A stretch of 13,887 nt of DNA from Prado023 sp049688395 (lineage in GTDB: Bacteria > Actinomycetota > Actinomycetes > S36-B12 > CAIYMF01): contig JBAVKQ010000130.1 in assembly GCA_049688395.1 (NCBI GenBank), positions 1 to 13,887 of the forward strand, read 5' to 3'. Below are positions 1 to 6,382 of this stretch, one piece after another. The translations under genes and the position numbers were made by a program. The notes beneath the pieces are model-generated. The model was not told the DNA's origin and ran no database searches. It saw only the letters and a list, made by a program, of their open reading frames with translations. The first letter of the stretch is position 1. Each line of letters starts with the position of its first letter.

Positions 1-996
1 GTCCAGGGCCGCCCAGGTGCCCACGGCCAGCGTGGTGAGTGCGGCGGTCACCAGGGCGCCGGGCCGCGGGTCCGGGCTCGAGGCCGCAGCGGCGGTGGCC
101 ACGACAGTGACGACCAGGCCCGTGCCCCCCACTGCGCCCAGGGCGATGCGGTGCTCCGGCCATCGTGTCGGGTGGCGGGCTGCTGCGAGCATCCCCACGC
201 TGATGAGGGCGGGCACCGTGACCGAGGCGGCCGTCCAGGCCTCGGAGTCGAACGCCGACGAGACCGCGGGAATCACGAGCAGCCCAGCTGTCAGCACGAG
301 CAGCCAGCCCAGCCAGCACCACGCCTGCAGCGTCGTGCGGTGGTGGCCCCACAGCAGGGCAGTGCCCAGTGCGCCCAGGGCAAGTGCGGGGTACAGCGTG
401 GGGTCCTCGATCCAGTTGCTCGGCAGCAGGCCCAGGGCGGGTGCCGAGACGAGGTCCACCACGGCCAGGCCGGCAGCCACGACAGCGAGCGCCTCGGCGG
501 TGCCGGCCAGCCGCCGCCGCAGCCGGATTGCCAGGGCCCCCAGGCCGAAGGTGGCCAGGAGCATGAGCACCACTTGGCCCGAGGTGCCCAGGCGGTCCCA
601 GGTGACGGCCGCGAACACCGAGCCCGCGACCACCAGGAGCAGAGCGCCGAGGCTGAGCAGGAGCGTCTGCGCGCCGGGGGCGCCTCCCCTCGTGCGGGCT
701 GCGCCTGGGCGGCCTGGACCGTACCCGGCCGGCCCGAACACGCTCGCCCCAGGGGTGGTGCCCGGGGTGGCAGCGTCCGGCGCCGCCCAGATGCCGTAGG
801 CGCGGGCCACCTCCGGGGCCGGGGCGGGATCCCCAGCCGAGATGCGGTCAGCCAACCAGCCCGCGCGAGCCGTCAGCGACTCAGCTTCGGCGAGATAGCC
901 GGCGTAGGCCTGGTGCCCGCAGGTGCACGTGACCATCCCAGCCTCGTCGTGGCGGAACGGGTCCAGATCGGTAGCGCCACAGTTCGGGCACCTCAT
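1..996 (-). CDS. SCO7613-like polytopic membrane protein with N-terminal zinc ribbon (partial)
   Basis: The reverse strand is open from an ATG at 996 to the left edge (332 codons, no stop), so the C-terminus lies outside the window. The start is supported by a perfect AGGAGG (1004-1009) seven bases upstream. The N-terminus holds a short zinc-ribbon-like pattern: Cys3-Pro-Asn-Cys6 and Cys24-Thr-Cys26-Gly-His. An Ala/Gly/Pro-rich linker follows, then many hydrophobic segments, the first reading LLLSLGALLLVVAGSVFAAV, the next VVLMLLATFGLGALAI. This architecture resembles the large actinobacterial membrane proteins named after the SCO7613 C-terminal region, whose function is unknown to me. The family call is from memory of the architecture; the zinc ribbon and membrane segments are seen directly. 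It is transcribed divergently from the pentapeptide-like gene. Plus-strand open frames across this stretch are antisense shadows. Confidence 0.72.
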   Translation of the reverse strand, partial: MRCPNCGATDLDPFRHDEAGMVTCTCGHQAYAGYLAEAESLTARAGWLADRISAGDPAPAPEVARAYGIWAAPDAATPGTTPGASVFGPAGYGPGRPGAARTRGGAPGAQTLLLSLGALLLVVAGSVFAAVTWDRLGTSGQVVLMLLATFGLGALAIRLRRRLAGTAEALAVVAAGLAVVDLVSAPALGLLPSNWIEDPTLYPALALGALGTALLWGHHRTTLQAWCWLGWLLVLTAGLLVIPAVSSAFDSEAWTAASVTVPALISVGMLAAARHPTRWPEHRIALGAVGGTGLVVTVVATAAAASSPDPRPGALVTAALTTLAVGTWAALD

Positions 997-1111
997 CAGC
1001 ACGCCTCCTGCCTCGCCGCGAACTTGGCGACATTGCTCACGCTACTGCGCCCCGCGCGTCTGCAGGCCGCCCGGGACCCCGGTGGCATGAGTCTCTGGCA
1101 CGATCTGGTCG

Positions 1112-1777
1112 GTGACCCACCAGCGCCCGGACGTGCCCGCGGCAGTGTCCCTGAGCCTCGAGGGGCTCGATACCGGTGATGCGGCCGGCCTCGGTCCGGG
1201 CGACGAGCGGGAGGCCGAACTGCTCACCGTCCGATCCGCGCCCGAGCTGGATTGGACGCGCGTCACGTTGCGCGAGTGCCAGGTTCAGATCGTCGGGGTG
1301 GCGCGGTGGCTGGTCGACCGGAGCCGGCTCCTCGAATGCCGCCTGCTCGACCTCGACGTGACGGTTCTCCGGGCGCGCGACGTCCAGTGGCGGACGGTGG
1401 AGATCGTCGGTGGGCGGCTGCCGGCCCTGGACCTGGCCGGCGCGACCTGGGACGCAGTGGGGGTCACGGGCGCGCGCCTGGGGTACGTGAACCTGCGTGA
1501 TGCGACGCTCACCGACGTCGCGTTCACCGACTGCCGGATCGAGACGCTGGACCTCGGTGCGGCGACCGCGGTGCGGGTCAGCCTGCGCGACTGCACGGTC
1601 GACGAGTTGATCGTGACTCGCGCGACTCTGCGCGACGTGGACCTGCGCGCGGCCCGGATCGAGCTGGTCGAGGGGGTCGCGCACCTGACGGGTGCGACCG
1701 TCTCTGCCGACCAGCTGCTCGAGCTCGCCCCGGCGTTGGCGGCTGCACTGGGGATCGCGGTCGCGCCGGATGACTAG
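1112..1777 (+). CDS. Pentapeptide-repeat-like protein
   Basis: A 221-residue protein beginning at GTG 1112, the first start codon after the in-frame stop at 1088-1090. From about residue 45 to 195 it shows a quasi-periodic pattern with a hydrophobic residue, often Leu, every fifth position and small or polar residues between (for example ATLRDVDLRAARI, GARLGYVNLRDATLTDVAF). This is the signature of a right-handed quadrilateral beta-helix of the pentapeptide repeat family. The repeats are degenerate, as is common in actinobacterial members. No signal peptide or membrane segment is visible, so it is probably cytoplasmic. The ending (SADQLLELAPALAAALGIAV) resembles a capping helix. Known relatives include DNA-mimic gyrase protectors such as MfpA/Qnr, but nothing here allows that specific role. 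The start has no clear Shine-Dalgarno. It converges on the 319-aa gene with a 30-base gap. Confidence 0.72.
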   Translation: MTHQRPDVPAAVSLSLEGLDTGDAAGLGPGDEREAELLTVRSAPELDWTRVTLRECQVQIVGVARWLVDRSRLLECRLLDLDVTVLRARDVQWRTVEIVGGRLPALDLAGATWDAVGVTGARLGYVNLRDATLTDVAFTDCRIETLDLGAATAVRVSLRDCTVDELIVTRATLRDVDLRAARIELVEGVAHLTGATVSADQLLELAPALAAALGIAVAPDD

Positions 1778-1807
1778 CCCGAGGTGGTCGGTGGCCGCTC
1801 GGCGGAC

Positions 1808-2767
1808 TCAGGTCGTGCGCCAGATCAGCCCCAGGCCTCGGGACGGCTCGTAGCGGCGATAGGAGTGCCTGCCGGGCAGGGTCCACGCCACGTCGTACCG
1901 CGCTGAGCCGACCACCTCGAGGCTGATCTCCTTGGCCACCTGCACGCCGCGGATCTGCGCCTTCAGCCCGATGGTGAAGGTGCTGGTCCGGTCGGCGGCC
2001 TGCCTTGTCGATCCCTTCTTCGCGTCGCTGGCCCGGCGCCGATCCTCGACGTCTCCGGCCCGCAGACCCTTGTCGACCGCGTCCAGCGACAGGTCGTCGA
2101 GGGTGACCCACTTCTGCGGATACTTGTCCCACTCGATCCGCTCCACCGTGACGAAGGGCCGGACCTCGTCGGCTCCGATCCGACGCCCCCAGGCGCTGAT
2201 CATCACTGGCACCTGGAGCAGGACCTGCTTGGTGCGGCCCGCTGCCGCGGTCTCGACGATCTCTTCCTCACGCTGCGTGGTGACCGACTTGCCGAATCCG
2301 AGGACTCCGACGGTGACCTTCAGCCCGTCGGTGCGTGCGTGGGACTGGGTCTCGGACCAGGTGACCTCGGCGCCGACGACATCAGGGGCCCCGAGGAGCA
2401 CGACCGGGACGTCGAGGTAGCCGTACTGAGGCTCGTCGATCCGGACCACCTGCCCCTCGGACAGCGTGTCCCGCAGCCACTGGCCCACGGCCGAAGCCAA
2501 TCCGGGCACTCCCGGGGGGCGGAAGTCCTGCAGCACGCTGGTCCCGGGCGAGTTGCGAAGATCCTGATGGGAGAGGCCTGAAAAGGGCGTCGTGGGAGGT
2601 TGGCCGAGGCCGACTCCCTGCGCCTCGAGGTCCGCGGCGAAGGTGAGGAGTCCGCGGGTGCTGGTGGCGGACGCGACCCCAGCACCGAGCAGAGCTGTGA
2701 AGTCGACGTCCTGCCCCAGTTCCTCGGGAGCCTCGCGATCCTCCGAGAAGTCGCCGTCCAGCTCCAT
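1808..2767 (-). CDS. Hypothetical protein, 319 aa, unrecognised
   Basis: I do not recognise this protein. The reading frame has strong G/C third-position bias and starts at ATG 2767 after a good ribosome site (GGAGG, five bases upstream). The N-terminal 30 residues are acidic (ELDGDFSEDREAPEELGQD). The middle is rich in beta-strand-like segments (VVRIDEPQYGYLDVPVVLLG, KTDGL-type turns, VLLQVPVMISAWGRRI). Around residues 225-265 is a charged, probably coiled stretch (DAVDKGLRAGDVEDRRRASDAKKGSTRQAADRTS), and the end is rich in Arg/Tyr/Trp. There is no signal peptide and no membrane helix, so a soluble cytoplasmic protein is likely. It lies downstream of the HNH gene on the same strand, but a 237-base gap containing a palindrome suggests its own promoter. 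Function is unknown. Confidence 0.7.
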   Translation of the reverse strand: MELDGDFSEDREAPEELGQDVDFTALLGAGVASATSTRGLLTFAADLEAQGVGLGQPPTTPFSGLSHQDLRNSPGTSVLQDFRPPGVPGLASAVGQWLRDTLSEGQVVRIDEPQYGYLDVPVVLLGAPDVVGAEVTWSETQSHARTDGLKVTVGVLGFGKSVTTQREEEIVETAAAGRTKQVLLQVPVMISAWGRRIGADEVRPFVTVERIEWDKYPQKWVTLDDLSLDAVDKGLRAGDVEDRRRASDAKKGSTRQAADRTSTFTIGLKAQIRGVQVAKEISLEVVGSARYDVAWTLPGRHSYRRYEPSRGLGLIWRTT

Positions 2768-2798
2768 GTCGCCCTCCGAGGGAATCGGGGATCCGTGC

Positions 2799-2820
2799 GG
2801 TGCGCCGACGGTAGCGCACC
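2799..2820. repeat. 22-bp inverted repeat upstream of the 319-aa gene
   Basis: GGTGCGC (2799-2805) and GCGCACC (2814-2820) are perfect 7-base inverted arms with an 8-base spacer. The near end is 31 bases from the ATG at 2767. This position fits an operator or a hairpin in the mRNA leader. No U-rich tail follows, so a terminator is less likely. The factor is unknown. Confidence 0.35.
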
Positions 2821-3004
2821 GGGGGGCCGGCAGTACGGGGATCCACAGCCCTCGGGGGATGGCGGCCTGGTGATCGGCTGGGGTGGATCAGCGGCTGGCC
2901 GCTTTCGGGGTGAACCGCTCGGACGTCACGAGTTGGCACCCGCCAGCGCCCGTGCGGGGACGCCGCCCGAAGGCGTAACGCGCTCAGAGCAGGGCTTCAC
3001 CTCG

Positions 3005-4415
3005 TCACAGGCGCCAGCGGGTGCGGGGTGTGCCGGTGATGGCGAAGGGCGATCGGTTGTTGCCGGGCCAGACAGTACTGGGCGGTGCTCCGGGGGGAGG
3101 GTCGCAACGGGTGGTCCCGGGTTCGGCCGGTGTGATGGTCCACATGCCGAGGTCGACCTGGCGGTGATGGCTCCAGCAGAGCAGGGCGAGGTTGTCGAGG
3201 TCCGAAGCGCCGCCGGTGGCCCAGTCGTGCAGGTGGTGGGCCTGGCAGTTCTCGGCGGGTATCTGGCAGCCGGGCATGATGCAGCCACCGTCTCGCGCGG
3301 CCAGGGCTTTGCGTTGGGCGCCGGTGGCGGTGCGCGAGGTGCGTCCCACGGCCAGGGGGATCCGGGGGCCGTCGAAAAACAGCGCGGCCAGTGCGGCGAT
3401 CCGTGCGGCCGGTGTGGCCGGCTCGGGGCTGGCCACCTCCGGGCCGGAGCCGGTGCTGGCGCTGGGGGTACTCACCGCGATGGGGGTGAGGGTGGGGTCG
3501 CATGCGGTGAAGCGTTGCTCGGCGGGGGTGAGCAGATGTCCGCGGCTGGTGGTCCAGACGGGGTCCCCGACCGCAGTGTGGTCCAGGGTGACGGTCAGGG
3601 CCACGGGCAGCCCGCCGCGGGTGGGCAGGTTGCCGGTGGTGGCAGCCGTGTTGACCAACTCGACGAGGGCGTCGGCGCGCCGTGCGCCGGCGGGGACGTG
3701 GTCGGCGGTGGAGCGCAACCGCTCGGCCAGGGCGTCGATCGCGGCGATGACGGCCTCGCCTTCGAGGCGGGGCAGGGTGCCGGACAGGATGACGGTGTCG
3801 CCGAGCAGGGCGAAGGACAGGTCGCGGGTGCTGTGGGCGTCAGCTTCGTCGGCGTTGGGTTGGTCGTCGGCAGGTGGGTGCAGCAGCCCGACGGCGCTGA
3901 GCATGAGCCGGGTAATCATCGGCGGAGACCACTGGCCCCACCGGGTCCCCAGCTCGGTGATCACGGCGGTGAGCTGGGCCTCGGTCAGCGGGCCGACGTT
4001 GCGGGCGACGGCGTCGACGTGCTCGGAGGTGATGATCCCCGCGGACCAGGCTGCGGCGATCGAGGGGTGCGCCGCGGCCAGGGCCCCGGTCCGGGCCAGC
4101 CTGCGGGCCTGCGGGGTGGCCCACCCGCGGGCGGCCAGGACCGCGCCCGGTCCGACCAGGGGCAGGCTCCCGGCGGTGGAGGCGGCGTGCATGAGGCGGG
4201 CCAACTCGTACTCCACCGCGGCGAACGCCCCGGCCAGCACGTCGACGTCCGCACACGGGCGGTCCTCGGCGTGCAGACCCATCGAGGGCAGATCCCACGG
4301 CCGCATATGACGTGGCCCGTTCCCATAGGCCGGCCACCTCCTCCGAGGCCTGCGGCGACGCGCCCCGCGCACGCGGGTCGACCGCGGCCTGCTGGTCCTG
4401 GATTGTGCTGGTCAT
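3005..4415 (-). CDS. DUF222/13E12-family HNH endonuclease, probable frameshift near 4295
   Basis: This gene encodes an actinobacterial HNH nuclease of the DUF222 / 13E12-repeat type. The long frame (open from GTG 4372 to the stop at 3005) carries a helical DUF222-like body and, about 50-90 residues before the end, the zinc-binding HNH motif: Cys-Ile-Met-Pro-Gly-Cys, then CQAHHLHDW, GGASDLDNL and LCWSHHR. The natural start appears to be ATG 4415 in a different frame (MTSTIQDQQAAVDPRARG...), because it has GGGGGAG four bases upstream and a LexA box and -10 element just before it. That frame has good codon bias for about 40 codons. Removing one base of the GGG run at 4294-4296 joins it to the long frame as ERATSYAAVDLPSMGLHAEDRP, giving about 469 residues. 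So this is either a one-base frameshift (gene decay or sequence error) or translation begins internally, for example at ATG 4318 or 4291. SOS control of such genes is known in M. tuberculosis. Confidence 0.85.
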
Positions 4416-4419
4416 CACG

Positions 4420-4426
4420 CTCCCCC
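4420..4426 (-). promoter_or_regulatory. Ribosome binding site fixing the HNH start at ATG 4415
   Basis: On the minus strand GGGGGAG lies four bases before ATG 4415. It decides the start, because this ATG is in a different frame from the long HNH-encoding frame and so implies a frameshift downstream. Confidence 0.55.
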
Positions 4427-4428
4427 GT

Positions 4429-4444
4429 TCGAACTGATGTTCGA
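4429..4444. promoter_or_regulatory. LexA binding site (SOS box)
   Basis: TCGAAC-tgat-GTTCGA matches the mycobacterial SOS-box consensus TCGAAC-N4-GTTCGA at all 12 fixed positions, and symmetry extends one more base each side. It lies 13 bases upstream of the HNH gene's ATG and abuts a -10-like element, where bound LexA would block transcription initiation. It sits in the divergent spacer with the plus-strand gene starting at 4609 and could in principle affect that gene too. Confidence 0.85.
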
Positions 4445-4450
4445 ATTCTA
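4445..4450 (-). promoter_or_regulatory. Candidate -10 element of the HNH gene
   Basis: The minus strand reads TAGAAT here, a good -10 hexamer in an otherwise GC-rich context. The start point would fall inside or beside the LexA box, giving a leader of roughly 20-25 bases. No convincing -35 is seen at 16-18 bases spacing, so confidence is limited. Confidence 0.45.
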
Positions 4451-4608
4451 TCAGGCGTGACGGACATTGCCGCCCCCGCCAACCGGTGTCGGTGGACAAC
4501 CGGCCCGGCCCGACGATGCGCGTCCGGCGAGCACGTGGCGCACCGGCGTCGTGTCGGTCCCATCCGCCAGCATGGGGCGATCGGTTGGTCGGGGGAGGGG
4601 GAGCACTG

Positions 4609-5135
4609 ATGCACTCGTACGGGCTGCCGCGGGAGGTCTTCGACATTGCGGTGGTGGTGGCTGCCTCGGACTTCGTGCAGCAGCTGCACACCGGGGTCGA
4701 CCATGCGGCGCAGCCGGTCAACGACCACGTGGCCACCGAGTCGTTGGCGCGGTCGTTCGACCTGGCGCTGGGGTCCGTCGGCTCGGCGTTGACCAAGGTA
4801 AAGGACCCGGGCGTGCCGCTGTCCCCACTCGGGGCCGCGGCACTGGAGCGGCTGCGAGCAGAGCGCGCCAGCACCGTACACGGGGATCACCCTCGGTGGG
4901 CGGGTCGACGCAGACCAGGTCCGCGCCGCAACCGAGGCTGGCCTGGCGCGGGGAGCCCTACCCGCCAGCAACGGCGAGGCACTCGATGGCCTCAAGTTCT
5001 CCGCCGCGCTTCCGCGGGGCATCGCTATCTCGGTGACCGCCGAACGCATGACCGACCCCGCCGCTGCTGCGGAGATCGGCCGGGCACCGGTGCGGGTGAT
5101 TCGACAGCCGGGCACAGGAGGCTCCGGTGTCGTGA
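4609..5135 (+). pseudogene. Unrecognised protein gene with frameshift near 4882-4885
   Basis: I do not recognise this protein. ATG 4609 is preceded by GGGGGAG five bases upstream. The first frame has strong third-position G/C bias for about 90 codons (MHSYGLPREVFDIAVVVAASDF... to LERLRAERASTVHG) and then loses it. The next frame gains bias exactly there and reads GITLGGRVDADQVRAATEAG, on to KFSAALPRGIAISVTAERM and IGRAPVRVIRQPG. Removing one G of the GGGG at 4882-4885 joins the two. The second frame has no stop before it runs antisense into the NERD gene. A second one-base shift near 5118-5121 would reach the TGA at 5133-5135, giving about 175 residues and ending 13 bases before the NERD stop; the exact end is a guess. 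The protein looks helical then mixed alpha/beta, without signal peptide or membrane segment. It is a broken gene or a stretch of sequence errors. Confidence 0.55.
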
Positions 5136-5148
5136 GAGCACCCACGGG

Positions 5149-6158
5149 TCAGGACTCGGTCCAGGTGGTGGATCGACGCGCCTGCTGGAACCCGAGCTCG
5201 ACTTGTTCGCAGGTGAGTCGCCTCGATGCCCGCTTGAAGGCCGAGGGTACGTCCATCCGGTCGAGGATGCGTACGTCATCGGGCGTCTGCTTGATCGTCA
5301 CGTTCGGGATCAGGGTTCCGGTGAGGAACACCAGGACCGGGGTCACCTCGACGGGATGGCCGATAGCAGTGCTGAGCAGCCGCGCGGCTCGCTGGGCTTC
5401 GAACCGGGAGTTGCGCAGGTACTGGGTACTCTGTCCGTTGACCTTGATCGCATATCTTCCGACCCAGACGCTGCCGCCGGGGTGGGTCTTGGTGTCCAGG
5501 GTGAACACGCCGCCTGGTCCGATCAGCACGTGGTCGATGTCGGAGCCCCGATCCCCGATCGGCACGGCATGCAGCACGTACCAGCCGTGCTTGGTCAGCT
5601 TCTCCAGCTTGGCGCCGATGGTCTCCTCGCCGTCCGCCCCGACGCGCCAGTTCCGCTCGTCGGTCTTCACGTCCAGCAGGTGCTGCATGAACGCCCGGAC
5701 CTTCCCGCGGTCCTTCTGGGCGGCGCGTTCCGCATGGGCCCGGGATCGCGCTGCTTGGCCGGGCACGTTCAACGACAGGTCCTGCCACTGCGTCGGCAGC
5801 TGAGCACGTCGGGACGCTGCTTCCACCTCCGCTGCCGGGAGCGGTTCCTGCCCTGGTGGTTGTGCCTCGGAGGCAGACGCCCTGGCGCGGCGTTGGCAAC
5901 AGCCAGCCCCGTCTCCGGCGGGGTTGCCTGCAAGGTGAGGACCGGATCTGTATCCCTGCTGGTCAGCGGCTGTGAGTGGGCGGCGAGGTACCAGTCGATC
6001 GTGTGGTGGAACAGGTCCGACAAGGATTCCTGTTCAACAATGCGTTGGCCTGTGACCAGGTCCACCCACCCGACTTGGTCCCCCTCAGGGGTCTTCACAT
6101 ACACCCGGCGCTTGCCGTACCGGAACCACTCGTGGGTCAGCAAACCCGTCGCCGTCAT
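5149..6158 (-). pseudogene. NERD-domain nuclease-related protein, probable frameshift near 5880-5882
   Basis: NERD (nuclease-related) domains share the restriction-endonuclease-like fold. The N-terminal third reads from ATG 6158: WFRYGKRRVYVKTPEGDQVGWVDLVTGQR... is the short N-terminal module often found before NERD in actinobacterial proteins. That frame then loses coding character around 5880. The frame reading ASASEAQPPGQEPLPAAEVEAASRR, then QWQDLSLNVPGQAA, takes over and holds the NERD core: GADGEETIGAKL, the putative active-site pattern SDIDHVLIGPGGVFTLDTKTH (Asp...Asp-x-Lys) and RNSRFEAQRAARLL. Adding one G to the GGG run at 5880-5882 fuses them into about 336 residues, the usual family length. 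If translated separately, the NERD part alone could start at GTG 5826 (225 aa) without its N-terminal module. No membrane helix is visible. The physiological role of these proteins is not established. It sits downstream of glnA but behind a hairpin, so is probably transcribed independently. Confidence 0.75.
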
Positions 6159-6298
6159 GCACTCATCATCGAAGGCTCCGCCCAACTCCTCGAGGATGGT
6201 CTGCGGGCGCCGAGCACCCGGGCCGAAGTTGCCCTGGTCAGCCCGAACGGTGCCGCGACGCGTGCCTTGCTCGACACAGCCCCGGTGTGTGCCACAAC

Positions 6299-6338
6299 GA
6301 TGCCAAGGCGAGCCCCCGAAGGGACTCGCCATGGCATC
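6299..6338 (-). terminator. Hairpin downstream of glnA, likely terminator
   Basis: GATGCCAAGGCGAG (6299-6312) pairs with CTCGCCATGGCATC (6325-6338), 13 of 14 bases complementary with a 12-base loop that itself contains CCC-GAA-GGG. It begins 44 bases past the glnA stop and precedes the NERD gene. The minus strand has only a weak U-containing tail (GTTGTGG), consistent with actinobacterial terminators that lack a long U-tract. Confidence 0.6.
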
Positions 6339-6382
6339 GGTCCAGGTCAGAGGCCGGTCACAGCCTCGAACCGGGGCGGAAC

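Noticed and set aside
151..1179. Plus-strand open frame of 342 codons at the left end.
   Set aside because: Its composition (Gln/Arg/Gly-rich, no domain) is a shadow of the minus-strand membrane protein, which has a perfect ribosome site and a zinc ribbon.
1087..1179. ATG at 1087 (MSLWHDLVGDP...) as the start of the pentapeptide-like gene through a frameshift.
   Set aside because: The frame from GTG 1112 already gives a plausible N-terminus, and the 1087 frame ends after 30 codons without family features.
2890..2903. Palindrome AGCGGC-tg-GCCGCT between the 319-aa and HNH genes.
   Set aside because: Only 6-bp arms with a 2-base spacer; such GC palindromes are expected by chance at this base composition.
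2964..2975. CGCC-TTCG-GGCG hairpin (minus strand) after the HNH stop, as a terminator.
   Set aside because: A 4-bp stem without a U-tract is too weak to call, though the UUCG loop is suggestive.
2600..4609. Very long plus-strand open frame (669 codons) rich in Gly.
   Set aside because: It is antisense to the HNH gene and the start of the 319-aa gene; composition is typical of the shadow frame in GC-rich DNA.
4882..4885. Programmed ribosomal frameshifting in the broken genes.
   Set aside because: No slippery heptamer, stop-codon context or stimulatory structure typical of programmed shifts was recognised; simple indels in short G runs are more economical.
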